Positions 7,466 to 19,909 are shown, numbered from the stretch's first letter. The stretch: 64,000 nt of DNA from JAXMAZ01 sp046350115 (GCA_046350115.1 JAXMAZ010000025.1:1-64000); one strand, 5' to 3'. The notes: generated by a model not told the origin, from the sequence alone. Translations and numbers: made by a program.

Positions 7466-9385
7466 TTACAAGCCCAGCCCCGCCAGCGGCCCGCCCCGGG
7501 CGCAGAGCGCGTCCACCCGCTTCGTCACCGCCGGGTCTTCGGCCAGCGGCGGGGCCATGTGCGGCTTCAGCCGGGCGTCGATCACCAGCGGCCCCGGCCC
7601 GCCGTGGTGCTTCCGCCACGTCCGCCCGCCGGCCGCCAGCACGTCCGTCGCCGGGTTGGCCCGGGTGAACGTCTCCCACAGCCAGTTGTCCAACCGGGCG
7701 GCGGTGAACGCGGAATCGTCCACCAGCGTCACCAGCGGCAACCCGTCGGCCCGCAGCCCGTCGGCCAGGGCGGCGAACGCCGGCTCGTACTCGCCCGCCC
7801 CGAGGCCGGCGTGCGGCGGCCCGCTCACCGCCAGCACCCCGGGCAGCACCACCCGCGGCGAATGAATGCCGCCCGGTAACGCGATGCGGTCCGGCACGGC
7901 CGTCGCCAGCTCCCGCCGCTTCGGCCCGGCGGCGGCGATCACCAGCTTGCTGCCGGCGTTCAGCCCCTCCCCGGCCGAGTAGTCCAGGGTGTCGATGGTG
8001 GTCCGGGTGTGGAAGTGCAGGTCGGTCCGCCAGTCGGCCCGTTCGAGCAGGTGCCGCAGGAACGCCGGGATGTCGTGGATGTCGAGGTCTGGGGCGTCCT
8101 CGCCGGCGACGATCAGCAGGAACTTGGCCAGCGAGAGTTGCCCTTGCCCGAGGATGGCGGACGCCTGGGTGAGCAGTTCCTGCGGCTTCCGCTCGGCGGC
8201 ATACGGCACGTACCGCTCGGACCCGATGGCTAGCAGCAGCGGGTGGACGCCGGCCGCGTCCACGGCGTGGACCGCCTTCACCCCCGGCAGCACGGTCGGG
8301 ATGACCGGGCCGGTCAGCTCGTGGATGAACTGGCCGAACGACGTGTCCTCCTGCGGCGGCCGGCCGACCACGGTGAACGGCCAGATCGCCCCCGGCCGGT
8401 GGTACACCGCGTCCACCTGCATCACCGGGAAGTCGTGGGCCAGGCTGTAGTAGCCGAGGTGGTCGCCGAACGGCCCTTCGGGCTTGGTGGCGGTCGGGTC
8501 GATGGTCCCGCTGATGACGAAATCGGCGTCGGCGGGTAGGGCGAGCGGGGGGCGTAAGCCCCCTGTTGCTGCGTCCGGGGAAAGATGCCCGTATTTGTCG
8601 GTTGCGCCAACAGGGGGCTTACGCCCCCCGCTCGCCGGAACCACCATCCGCAGTCTTCTTCCCCCCAGCGCACCGGCGAACGCCAGCTCCGGCAGCCCCT
8701 CCGGCAGCGGCATCACCGCGCTCACCGCCAGCGCCGGCGGCCCGCCGACGATCACGCTCACCCGCAGCCGCTCCCCCCGCCGCACCGCCGCCGCGTGGTG
8801 GACGCCGATCCCCCGGTGGATCTGGTAGTGCAGCCCGACCTCGCGGTCCGGGACGTACTCGTTGCCGCTCAACTGCACCCGGTACATGCCCAGGTTGGAC
8901 TTCATCCAGCCCGGCCGGTCCGGGTCTTCGGTGTACACCTGCGGGAGCGTCACGAACGCTCCGCCGTCCCGCGGCCAGCACACCAGTTGCGGCAGCTTCG
9001 ACACGCTGGTGCGGTGGGCCAGGACCGGCCCGGAGCGGACGAACTTCGGCCGCAGCCGCCAGGCCAGGAGCGGCAGGTTCCAGTACCGCCACGGCCGCCG
9101 GGCGGCGGCTCCAGGGTCGGTCTTCAAGGCGACCAGCTTCCGCACGTCGGCCAGGGCGTCGCGGAACAGGAACCGGGTCCGGTCCATCGTCCCGAACAGA
9201 TTGGCTAGCATCGGGAAGCCGGTGCCCTTCGGCCGGGTGAACAGCACCGCCGGCCCGTTCGCCCGGTACAGCCGCCGCTGCACCTCGGCCAGTTCCAGGT
9301 GCGGGTCGATGGGGTGCTCGACGCGGACGAGGTGGCCGTGCCGCTCCAGGTCGGCGACGCACTCGGTCAGGTTCCGATACCCCAT
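7466..9385 (-). CDS. ubiD: UbiD family decarboxylase with an in-frame palindromic insertion
   Basis: A 639-residue protein beginning MGYRNLTECVADLERHGHLVRV, the standard UbiD opening. It carries LFTRPKGTGFPMLANLFG, the NLGMYRVQLSGNEY region and the EGPFGDHLGYYS block that carries the active-site Glu in this family. UbiD enzymes use prenylated FMN to decarboxylate aromatic or alpha,beta-unsaturated acids, in quinone biosynthesis or aromatic catabolism. Which applies here is open, as no ubiX or quinone gene is nearby. Residues about 250-282 are encoded by a palindromic repeat (8540-8636) that keeps the frame, an insertion not expected in UbiD. Without it the length would be normal. It is convergent with the HAD gene. 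Confidence 0.9.
   Translation of the reverse strand: MGYRNLTECVADLERHGHLVRVEHPIDPHLELAEVQRRLYRANGPAVLFTRPKGTGFPMLANLFGTMDRTRFLFRDALADVRKLVALKTDPGAAARRPWRYWNLPLLAWRLRPKFVRSGPVLAHRTSVSKLPQLVCWPRDGGAFVTLPQVYTEDPDRPGWMKSNLGMYRVQLSGNEYVPDREVGLHYQIHRGIGVHHAAAVRRGERLRVSVIVGGPPALAVSAVMPLPEGLPELAFAGALGGRRLRMVVPASGGRKPPVGATDKYGHLSPDAATGGLRPPLALPADADFVISGTIDPTATKPEGPFGDHLGYYSLAHDFPVMQVDAVYHRPGAIWPFTVVGRPPQEDTSFGQFIHELTGPVIPTVLPGVKAVHAVDAAGVHPLLLAIGSERYVPYAAERKPQELLTQASAILGQGQLSLAKFLLIVAGEDAPDLDIHDIPAFLRHLLERADWRTDLHFHTRTTIDTLDYSAGEGLNAGSKLVIAAAGPKRRELATAVPDRIALPGGIHSPRVVLPGVLAVSGPPHAGLGAGEYEPAFAALADGLRADGLPLVTLVDDSAFTAARLDNWLWETFTRANPATDVLAAGGRTWRKHHGGPGPLVIDARLKPHMAPPLAEDPAVTKRVDALCARGGPLAGLGL
8540..8636. 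repeat. Palindromic element, GCGAGCGGGGGGCGT family, inside ubiD
   Basis: The left arm at 8540-8569 (GCGAGCGGGGGGCGTAAGCC and on) and the right arm at 8608-8636 are near-perfect reverse complements. The spacer is about 38 bases. The element sits in an otherwise conserved ubiD reading frame and is translated as a Gly/Arg/Pro-rich peptide of about 33 residues (SGGRKPP ... GGLRPPL). Sister copies are at 17646-17782 (intergenic) and 52637-52730 (inside a kinase gene). Both arms here have six G/C in the homopolymer run. Confidence 0.9.
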
Positions 9386-9407
9386 CCGCGGCTCCGTCTG
9401 GCCGTCT

Positions 9408-9440
9408 CCCTCGTTCCCACGCTCTGCGTGGGAACGAGGG
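9408..9440. repeat. Short REP-like palindrome
   Basis: Perfect 15-base arms (CCCTCGTTCCCACGC and complement) flank a three-base TCT loop. It lies between the sulfatase stop (9450) and the ubiD start (9385) on the minus strand, so it may also form a hairpin in the sulfatase transcript. This unit is a widespread extragenic repeat type in planctomycetes and some other bacteria. Confidence 0.8.
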
Positions 9441-9449
9441 GGACTTACC

Positions 9450-10790
9450 TCACGGCATCGCCTTCCGCCAGGCGAGCGCCGCCGCCTTCAGCCGCGCCGT
9501 CACGTCGGGCTTCGTCGCGGCCAGGTTCGTTGTCTCGTTCGGGTCGGCGAGCACGTCGTACAGCTCGCCCCGGCTGCCGTCGGCGTTCACCAGCAGCTTC
9601 CACCCGCCGTCCCGGACGGCCACGTTCGGCGACCGGTCCCGCTTCGGCCCGGGGTACTGGAAGAACGTGTCGTTCCGCCCGTACTCCCAGAACAGCGGTT
9701 TCGCCCGGTCTTTAACCGGCCGGCCCAGCAAAACGGCCGATCGGTCCTCGCCGTCCGGCGTCATCCCCGCCAGCAGGCTCGCCCCGGCCAGCGTGCAGAA
9801 GGTCGGGAACAGGTCCACGGCGGCAAGGACGGTGATGTCGTCCACTTTGCCGGCCGGCACCCTCCCCGGCCAGCGGGCGATGAACGGCAGCCGGATGCCG
9901 CCCTCGTACAGGCTCAGCTTGCTCCCCCGCAGGCCGGCGGTTCGCGCCCCCTTGAACGTCGGCAGCGGCCCGTTGTCGCTGGCGAAGACGACTAGCGTGT
10001 CGCCGTCCACGCCGAGCTCCTTCAACCCGTCCAGCAGCCGGCCGACCTGTTTGTCGTTCTCCACCATCACCCGCCGCAGGTTGGCCGGGGTGTTCTCCTT
10101 CTTCCCCACCCCGGCGGCCGGCACCCAGGGGGTGTGCGGGTCGTCCAGCCAGACGTTGACGAAGCACGGCTTGTCGCCCTTGTGCCGCTTCAGGAAGTCG
10201 AGCGTCTTGTCCACGAAGAAGGCGGACCGGTCCCACCGCTTCACCTTGTCCTTGTCGGACCAGATCCAGTCGGTGGCGGTGATGTCCGGGTGCGGCTCCG
10301 GGCTTTCCCAGGTGCCGGCGTGCTCGTCGTACCCGTAGGCGGCGAACTTCGGCGGGTTCGCCACGTCCCGGCCGCCGCCCAGGTGCCACTTCCCGAAGTG
10401 GGCGGTGGCGTACCCGGCCGCCTTCAGCGCCCGGGGCAGCGACGGGGCGGCCGGGTCGAGGACGTCCGCCTGCTCGCACCCGCGGTTGCCGGCCCGGGTT
10501 TGCAGATAGCTGGTGATCCGCCAGCGGGCCGGGAACTGGCCGGTGATGAGTCCGCACCGGGACGGCGAGCAGATCGGGGCGGCGGCGTAGTACCGGGTAA
10601 ACTTCGTGCCCTCCCGGGCCATCCGGTCGATCCGGTCGGTCTTCGCCTGGCCGTTCGAGTAGCACCCCAGGTCGCCGGGGCCGAGGTCGTCGGCCAGCAC
10701 GAAAATGATGTTCGGCCGGGGCGGGTCGGCGGCAGAGGCCCCGGACACCCCCGCGATGACCAGGAACCCGACAGTCAGGGCATGACGCAC
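9450..10790 (-). CDS. Secreted sulfatase (arylsulfatase A-like)
   Basis: A 446-residue protein. The GTG at 10790 was chosen because GGGGGAG lies about 6 bases upstream and it opens a signal peptide (VRHALTVGFLVIAGVSGASA). Mature sequence follows with the sulfatase N-terminal motif PNIIFVLADDLGPGDLGCY, which supplies metal-binding Asp pairs. The active-site signature is CSPSRCGLITG near residue 85; its Cys is converted to formylglycine in this family. GKWHLGG and FASDNGP complete the catalytic set. Such enzymes remove sulfate esters, commonly from algal or animal polysaccharides, and Planctomycetota carry many. A formylglycine-generating partner is not in the window. Confidence 0.92.
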   Translation of the reverse strand: MRHALTVGFLVIAGVSGASAADPPRPNIIFVLADDLGPGDLGCYSNGQAKTDRIDRMAREGTKFTRYYAAAPICSPSRCGLITGQFPARWRITSYLQTRAGNRGCEQADVLDPAAPSLPRALKAAGYATAHFGKWHLGGGRDVANPPKFAAYGYDEHAGTWESPEPHPDITATDWIWSDKDKVKRWDRSAFFVDKTLDFLKRHKGDKPCFVNVWLDDPHTPWVPAAGVGKKENTPANLRRVMVENDKQVGRLLDGLKELGVDGDTLVVFASDNGPLPTFKGARTAGLRGSKLSLYEGGIRLPFIARWPGRVPAGKVDDITVLAAVDLFPTFCTLAGASLLAGMTPDGEDRSAVLLGRPVKDRAKPLFWEYGRNDTFFQYPGPKRDRSPNVAVRDGGWKLLVNADGSRGELYDVLADPNETTNLAATKPDVTARLKAAALAWRKAMP

Positions 10791-10864
10791 GGCAGCTCCC
10801 CCGCTTTTCCCGCACCAACGGACCATCTTCGCAAGTCTCGGCGGCGTCGTCCAAAGGTAGACGG

Positions 10865-10892
10865 TTGACCGGCCGCAAAACCCGGGTACGAT
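10865..10892 (+). promoter_or_regulatory. Putative promoter of the 135-residue hypothetical gene
   Basis: TTGACC at 10865-10870 and TACGAT at 10887-10892 are spaced by 16 bases. The start codon at 10926 lies about 34 bases past the -10 box. This is one of the closest matches to the sigma-70 consensus in the window. Confidence 0.5.
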
Positions 10893-10925
10893 CGGCAAAG
10901 AGTCGGATTCGCCCCCCGATTGCCC

Positions 10926-11333
10926 ATGCCCAACCCACCCACCGGCCTGGACGCCGACCTGTTGGCCGAGTTCGCGGCCACCGCCCGCCACGGGTACGCC
11001 GACCTCCTGGCCGCCCTGGCCCGGATGACCCACCCGGCGGACGGGCCAGGCGGGCCGTCCGTTGATCCCGTCCTGGCCGCCGGTCGGCTGGCCGAGTGCT
11101 GGCGGACCGCGTGTGCCATGTCCGCCCCCGCCGCTGACCTGGCAGACCACTTCCCACTCACCGACCCCGGCACCGTTACCGTCCTGGACAATTTGTTGGC
11201 ACTGGCCGCATATTCGTCTGTGCCGGTCGAACGGGCGGAATCGGTCGGCGCGTTAGTCCACTCACTCGCCTCAGCCGCTCAGGCGATCACCGCCGCCGGT
11301 TCGGGTTCCGACTCAACTTTCCAGCCCGGCTGA
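10926..11333 (+). CDS. Small alpha-helical hypothetical protein
   Basis: A 135-residue protein, acidic and Ala-rich, predicted mostly helical, with no motif I recognise. The ATG at 10926 follows a TTG two codons earlier; the ATG is preferred, and either gives the same protein apart from two residues. It is divergent from the sulfatase gene and has its own promoter candidate. It has no signal peptide or membrane segment, so it is likely cytoplasmic. Confidence 0.6.
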   Translation: MPNPPTGLDADLLAEFAATARHGYADLLAALARMTHPADGPGGPSVDPVLAAGRLAECWRTACAMSAPAADLADHFPLTDPGTVTVLDNLLALAAYSSVPVERAESVGALVHSLASAAQAITAAGSGSDSTFQPG

Positions 11334-11516
11334 ACGCGGTTCGGCCTCGCGACGCACAACTCGCTCTGGAGCCGAAACTTTCTTCCGGTAGCCACTGGGT
11401 TTCCGTGACAAATCGGGCCGACTTCTCGACCTATAGTTGTGGGCTGTTCGACCGACCTCGGGGCCGGCGGGGTGGCGTTGGGGTCAAACGGCTCGGATGC
11501 CGGGCGGGTGGGGAGT

Positions 11517-15176
<3,660 letters not shown>

Positions 15177-15194
15177 CCGATCGAGCGGCGGCGG

Positions 15195-15776
15195 CTACTC
15201 GAGCAGGTCGCCGACTTCCTCCCGCAGCCGCCCGAGCACCCGCGACTTGGCGATCCGGACCGCCACCGGGGTCATCCCGAGTTCCGCGGCGACCGCGTCC
15301 GTCGGCCGGTCGTCCACCGCCGTCCGCCAGAACGCCTGCCACGTCTTGTCGGCGAACTCGGCCTTCACGAGGTCCAGCGCCCGGCGGTACAGCCACGCCT
15401 CCTCGGCCGCGTCGTCCGGCCCGATCTCGTCCGCCGGGCCGGGCACGTCCTGGAACCGCTGGTAGGCGTCCGTCCCGCCGGCGGCGGCCGGCCCGCGGCC
15501 CCGCCGCTGGCGGTCCACCGCCTTGTGCCGGGCGATCCCCCGGACCCACGCCCGGAACCCCCCGTCCCGGTCCCGGCGGAACCCCGTCAGCCCGGTCGCG
15601 ACGGCCAGCAGCACCTCCTGGGCCACGTCGTCGACGTCGGCCGCCGGCACCCCGCCGGCCCGGCACCAGTGGGCGATCAGCGGGCGGTACAGGGCCGCCA
15701 GCCGGCCCCAGGCGGCCTCGTCCCGGCCCGCGGCGCGTTCGAGCAGGGTCAGGGAGGTGGCGTCTGGGCGGTCCAT
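15195..15776 (-). CDS. ECF-type RNA polymerase sigma factor
   Basis: A 193-residue sigma factor. Region 2 holds WGRLAALYRPLIAHWCR, DVDDVAQEVLLAVATGLTGF and FRAWVRGIARHKAVD, the core-binding and -10-recognition segments. Region 4 holds DDRPTDAVAAELGMTPVAVRIAKSR, a helix-turn-helix for the -35 element. The ATG at 15776 (MDRPDATSL) is preferred over upstream starts. It is divergently transcribed from a membrane Ser/Thr kinase with an N-terminal anti-sigma-type zinc finger. That is the classic layout of planctomycete ECF/Ser-Thr-kinase pairs, in which the kinase is the likely regulator of the sigma factor. Confidence 0.9.
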   Translation of the reverse strand: MDRPDATSLTLLERAAGRDEAAWGRLAALYRPLIAHWCRAGGVPAADVDDVAQEVLLAVATGLTGFRRDRDGGFRAWVRGIARHKAVDRQRRGRGPAAAGGTDAYQRFQDVPGPADEIGPDDAAEEAWLYRRALDLVKAEFADKTWQAFWRTAVDDRPTDAVAAELGMTPVAVRIAKSRVLGRLREEVGDLLE

Positions 15777-15789
15777 GACAAGCCCGTCG

Positions 15790-15818
15790 TTGCCCGCGGG
15801 TGGGTTCGCACTTATCAT
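15790..15818 (+). promoter_or_regulatory. Putative promoter of the membrane Ser/Thr kinase gene
   Basis: TTGCCC (15790-15795) and TATCAT (15813-15818) are separated by 17 bases, 45 bases ahead of the kinase start. It lies in the divergent gap with the ECF sigma gene. No distinct ECF-type -35 (AACnnn) was seen. Confidence 0.45.
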
Positions 15819-15863
15819 GCGGTCCTCACCGCCACCCGCAACCCGAATCCCAAGGCCACCGCC

Positions 15864-17618
15864 ATGAGCCGGGCCGACGGCTGCCCGCCCGACGACCGCC
15901 TCGGCGCGTTCGCCTCCGGTCTACTCCCCCAGGGGCCGGGCGAACTGGTGGCCGCACACCTGGAAGGGTGCGGGCGGTGTCAGGACCGGCTGGCCTCGCT
16001 GGACACCCGCACGGTGTCGGCGGTCGCCGCCCTGCGGCGGGCGGTGCCCCCCGACTGCCGTTGGACAGAGGGTACGGCGGCCTTGACAGCCGCGGCCGGG
16101 CCGCAGCCCCCGCTGACGGTAGCCGCCGCCGGGGGGCCGTCGGCCGGTCAGACCGAAGTCGGCCCGCTCCTCCGCCGTCGGCTCCGGGCGGTGGCAGTCC
16201 TGACGGTCGTCACCCTGGGGGCGATGGCCCTGTTCCAGTTCGCCCGGGTCGGGGACGAGGTGACCGGCGGGACCGCCGGCCCGGTCGGGGCCGTCCTGGC
16301 GGCCACAGGCACGCTCGTCGCGCTGGCCGCCCTGGCCTACCTCTGGGTCCGGCCGGCCGTCTCACTCGCCAGGCTGCGGGCCGTCGAGCTGGCCCTGTTG
16401 GCGACGGCGGTCGTGTACGTCGGGTACTTCCGCGTGACCGCCCTGGCGGCCATCCCCGGGACGCCGTTCTCCGGGCCGGACCACCGCGGGCTGTACGTCG
16501 AGCACGTCACCCTGTTGACGAACCTGGCGTGGTACCTTGTCGTCGTCGGGTACGGCCTGTTCATCCCGAACTCGGGGCGGCGGTGCCTGGCGGTGGTCGT
16601 GGCGTTGGCGGCCGCCGCCCTCGGGTCGCTGGCGGTGGCCGGCGCCCTGGTCGAGCCGGTCCGGGACCGGCTGCCGGGCCTGGCCGCTGTGACCGCCCTG
16701 GGGCTGACCATGACCGGGTCGATGGCGGTGTTCGGGTCGTTCCGGATCGACACCCTGCGGCGGGAGGCGGCGGCCGCCCGCCGGCTCGGGCAGTACCGGC
16801 TGGTGCGGAAGCTCGGGGCCGGGGGGATGGGGGAGGTCCACCTGGCCGAGCACGCCCTGCTCAAGCGGCCGTGCGCGGTCAAACTGATCCGCCCGGACAA
16901 GGCCCGCGACCCGGGCCTGCTGGAGCGGTTCGAGCGGGAGGTCCAGGCGACGGCCCGGCTGACCCACCCGAACACGGTCGAGGTGTACGACTACGGCCGG
17001 GCGGACGACGGCACCTTCTACTACGTCATGGAGTACCTGAACGGGCCGACCCTGTCCGACCTGGTGGAGCGTGGCGGCCCGCTGCCGCCGGGCCGGGCGG
17101 TCCGGCTGCTCCGCCAGGTGTGCGGGGCGTTACGGGAGGCCCACGGGCTTGGGCTGGTGCACCGGGACATCAAGCCGGGCAACGTGATCGTGTGCGAGCA
17201 CGGCGGGCAGCCGGACGTGGCCAAGCTGCTGGACTTCGGGCTGGTGCGGACCGGCGGCCCGGCCGACGCCGGGCTGACCGGCGTGGGGCTGGTGATGGGC
17301 ACCCCGGACTACATGGCCCCGGAGCAGGCGCTCGGCCTGCCGGCCGACGCCCGGACGGACTTGTACAGCCTGGGGGCGGTCGCCTACTTCCTGCTCGCCG
17401 GCCGTCCGCCGTTCCGGTGCGCCACCGTCCTGGACACCCTGCACGCCCACGCCCGCCTCCCGGTGGAACCGCTGGGCGCCGTCGCCCCGAACGTACCGGC
17501 CGACCTGGCGGCCGTGGTGATGCGGTGCCTGGAAAAAGACCCGGGGCGGCGGCCCCCCGACGCCGCCTCGCTGGACGCCGACCTGGCCCGGTCCCTGGGG
17601 GGCGGGGGGCCGGGGTGA
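15864..17618 (+). CDS. Membrane Ser/Thr protein kinase with anti-sigma zinc finger
   Basis: A 584-residue protein. Residues 32-39 read HLEGCGRC, the HX3CX2C zinc-binding pattern of anti-sigma factors. Six or so hydrophobic segments fill about 100-295. A Hanks-type kinase domain spans about 309-576: glycine loop KLGAGGMGEVH, catalytic Lys in CAVKLIRPDK, HRDIKPGN near 432, DFG near 456, and GTPDYMAPEQ. The zinc finger sits where an anti-sigma domain would bind the neighbouring ECF factor; that it holds that sigma and is released or phosphorylated on signal is inference. It is unusual that the kinase is C-terminal to the membrane region, so both zinc finger and kinase face the cytoplasm. The ATG at 15864 begins MSRADGCPPDDRLG. 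Confidence 0.9.
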   Translation: MSRADGCPPDDRLGAFASGLLPQGPGELVAAHLEGCGRCQDRLASLDTRTVSAVAALRRAVPPDCRWTEGTAALTAAAGPQPPLTVAAAGGPSAGQTEVGPLLRRRLRAVAVLTVVTLGAMALFQFARVGDEVTGGTAGPVGAVLAATGTLVALAALAYLWVRPAVSLARLRAVELALLATAVVYVGYFRVTALAAIPGTPFSGPDHRGLYVEHVTLLTNLAWYLVVVGYGLFIPNSGRRCLAVVVALAAAALGSLAVAGALVEPVRDRLPGLAAVTALGLTMTGSMAVFGSFRIDTLRREAAAARRLGQYRLVRKLGAGGMGEVHLAEHALLKRPCAVKLIRPDKARDPGLLERFEREVQATARLTHPNTVEVYDYGRADDGTFYYVMEYLNGPTLSDLVERGGPLPPGRAVRLLRQVCGALREAHGLGLVHRDIKPGNVIVCEHGGQPDVAKLLDFGLVRTGGPADAGLTGVGLVMGTPDYMAPEQALGLPADARTDLYSLGAVAYFLLAGRPPFRCATVLDTLHAHARLPVEPLGAVAPNVPADLAAVVMRCLEKDPGRRPPDAASLDADLARSLGGGGPG

Positions 17619-17645
17619 CGGCCGACGGGCGGCCCGTTGCTCGGT

Positions 17646-17782
17646 TGAGATCTTGGCGAGCGGGGGCGTCGCCCCCCTGTTGGAGCGCCCCTGTTGAGAG
17701 CTTGGCGAGCGGGGGCGTCAGCCCCCTGTTGGAGCGCCTGACGGGGCAGCTCCAACGGGGGGCTGACGCCCCCCGCTCGCCA
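17646..17782. repeat. Palindromic element, GCGAGCGGGGGGCGT family, with duplicated left arm
   Basis: A full palindrome lies at about 17704-17782: left arm GCGAGCGGGGGCGTCAGCCC, right arm ending CCCCCCGCTCGC. A second, partial left arm precedes it at 17646-17695, so the left half occurs twice in tandem. The repeat fills the 196-base gap between the kinase stop and the converging RTX gene and may also serve as a terminator for both. Confidence 0.85.
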
Positions 17783-17814
17783 GGGTATGGGAGGGGCTTC
17801 AACAGAGCGGCCCG

Positions 17815-19536
17815 TCAGACCCCGCCGACCTCGTTCTTCGTGCTCCAGTACCCGTCGCCGAGCGAGATGTAGTCGCACTGGTCGTCCACGGCGTAATGGA
17901 AGACGTTGGTGTTGGTCAGGGCGTACTCGCACCGGTTGAGGGCGTCGACCAGCCAGGAGCTGACCTGCCCGCCGCCGTTCAGGTAGTCGGACCCGGCCCC
18001 GCCCCGCAGGACGTCGTACCCCGTGCCCCCGTACAGCTCGTCGTTGCCGTCCTCGCCGACCTCCTCGTAGTTCGTCTTCCACCCGCCGCCCGTCACCTTC
18101 CCCTCCCAGGTGATCTCGTAGGACGCCCCCAGGATGTCGTTATCCGCCCCGCCGTCCAGCAGGTCGTTGCCGTTGCCGCCGCACAGCACGTCGTCCCCGG
18201 CGTTGCCGTACAGGAAGTCCCGGCCGTCCTCGCAGAAGGCCGTGTACCCGGACCGGATCGGCTGGTCGTCGTGGTACGTCATCTCGACGACCGCCCCCAG
18301 CCGGTCGTTCCCGCCGCCGCCGTACAGGAAATCGTCCCCGGTCCCGCCGCGGACGGTGTCGTTCCCGGACACGGCCGAGTTCGGGTTGGTCTCGTCGCCG
18401 TACAGGGTGTCGTTGCCCGGCTCGTCCTCGACCGCGAACAGGATGTCGTTCCCGTCCGTGCCGGTCTCCCACACGCTCGCCCCGAGCGCGTCGTCGCCCA
18501 CCCCGCCGATCAGGGTGTCGTTCCCGTAATCCCCCGTGACCCGGTCGTTCCCGATCCCGCCGTCCACCCAGTCGTTCTCCCGGCCGCCGCAGAGGGTGTC
18601 GTTGCCGGTGCCGCCCCGGACGACGTCGTCGCCCCAGTCCCCGTTCATCCAGTCGTTCCCCGGGTCGTCGATGGGGCCGTCGGCCCCGAGCCGGTCGGCC
18701 CCGTCCCCGCCGTGCAGGATGTCGTCCCCGCCGTCCCCGTTCAGCCAGTCGTCCTGGCCCTGGCCCCACAGGACGTCGCTGCCGTCCCCGCCGTGCAGGA
18801 CGTCGGCCCCGGCCTCGCCGTACAACTGGTCGTCCCCGCCCATGCCGAAGAGGTCGTCGTTCCCGCCGCCGCCGATCAGCACGTTGTGCCAGTTGGACCC
18901 GACGATCTTGTCGTCCCCGTACCCGCCGGTCACGTTCTCCAGCCACCCGCTGGCGAGCCGGAGCTGCAGCCACGGGTGGACCATCCCGTCCGCCCGGCCG
19001 GTCAGGGTGGGGTTGTTCAGGTTCACGTCCACCGCCACCGAGGCCCAGAACTCCAGGGTGTCCGTGTCACCGCTGAAGGTCTCCTCGATCCGGTCGCTGC
19101 CCAGCTTCCGGTTCAGCTCGAAGTGGTAGGTGTCGTTCCCCCGGCCGCCGATCAGGGTGTCGTTCCGGCTGCCGGTGCTGAGGAAGTCGTTGCCGTCCCC
19201 GCCGTCGGCGAGGGTGGGGACGCTGGCCGTGGACTCGAACCGGTCGTTCCCGCCGAACCCGTAGAAGCTGATCTGCTTGACCCACTCGGCCGGGTACGCC
19301 CGCGACAGGGTGCCGGCGCGAACCGCGATCTGATCGGGGTTGGGGGACCACACCGTCACCGCGTCGTTGGCCGAGTCGCCGGCGATCTTCAGCACCCCGT
19401 CGGAGCTGACGTCGGCGGTCACGGACGGCAGCTCCCGGCGGTCGAGGGTCTCCAGCCCGAGCTGGGGCCGGGCGGCCCGGCGGGTGCGGATGGGTTGGGT
19501 CGGCCGGCCGAACAGCATGCGGATGAACGCCTTCAT
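17815..19536 (-). CDS. RTX-type calcium-binding repeat protein (secreted)
   Basis: A 573-residue protein. After a basic N-terminus it has the planctomycete motif LETLDRRELPS (residues about 28-38), a form of the LEPR-type sequence found on many large secreted or surface proteins of this phylum. Nearly all of the remainder is nonapeptide repeats of the type GGxGNDxLx or GGDGxDxLx, more than 20 copies, which in RTX proteins bind Ca2+ in a parallel beta-roll. No enzymatic module is visible, so it is likely a structural or adhesive surface protein. No type I secretion genes are nearby. The ATG at 19536 is followed by MKAFIRMLFGRPTQP. Confidence 0.88.
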   Translation of the reverse strand: MKAFIRMLFGRPTQPIRTRRAARPQLGLETLDRRELPSVTADVSSDGVLKIAGDSANDAVTVWSPNPDQIAVRAGTLSRAYPAEWVKQISFYGFGGNDRFESTASVPTLADGGDGNDFLSTGSRNDTLIGGRGNDTYHFELNRKLGSDRIEETFSGDTDTLEFWASVAVDVNLNNPTLTGRADGMVHPWLQLRLASGWLENVTGGYGDDKIVGSNWHNVLIGGGGNDDLFGMGGDDQLYGEAGADVLHGGDGSDVLWGQGQDDWLNGDGGDDILHGGDGADRLGADGPIDDPGNDWMNGDWGDDVVRGGTGNDTLCGGRENDWVDGGIGNDRVTGDYGNDTLIGGVGDDALGASVWETGTDGNDILFAVEDEPGNDTLYGDETNPNSAVSGNDTVRGGTGDDFLYGGGGNDRLGAVVEMTYHDDQPIRSGYTAFCEDGRDFLYGNAGDDVLCGGNGNDLLDGGADNDILGASYEITWEGKVTGGGWKTNYEEVGEDGNDELYGGTGYDVLRGGAGSDYLNGGGQVSSWLVDALNRCEYALTNTNVFHYAVDDQCDYISLGDGYWSTKNEVGGV

Positions 19537-19798
19537 GGTCGCTCCGGGGCGAGGCCCGTGTCAGTCGGGGGCCGGTTGTCGTCCCCCATGCCCCAGCAAT
19601 CGCACCGGGCGTTTCAGAAATCTTTTGCGGGAAAGTGTCACCCCCACAAGGGGAGGCCGCCCGCCACCGGCGTGGCGGGTGCGGTTCACCCGATTCGCGG
19701 ATTCGGTGACGGGGCGTCAGAATGTGGCCGACCGCGGCATCGACCGGCGTGGAGTTGGATTCAGGGGTGTCTGAGAAGCGTCTGCCGGCCGGTCATCC

Positions 19799-19909
19799 GT
19801 AGGGTGCGTGGAGCGAGGCTTTGGGAGCGGAACGCACCGGCCCGGCAACGAGCGGAACCGACGGTCGGAGTCCCTCCGGTGCGTTCCGCCGAGCCTCCAC
19901 GCACCCTAC
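19799..19909. repeat. Palindromic element, GTAGGGTGCG family, copy 1
   Basis: The left arm at 19799-19840 (starting GTAGGGTGCGTGGAG) and the right arm at 19876-19909 (ending CCACGCACCCTAC) are reverse complements apart from a few bases. It lies in the 407-base gap upstream of the RTX gene start and just past the stop of the M14 gene. The rest of that gap holds an AT-richer stretch at about 19605-19640 and no reading frame. A second full copy is at 47406-47514 and a half copy at 33620-33654. Confidence 0.85.
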
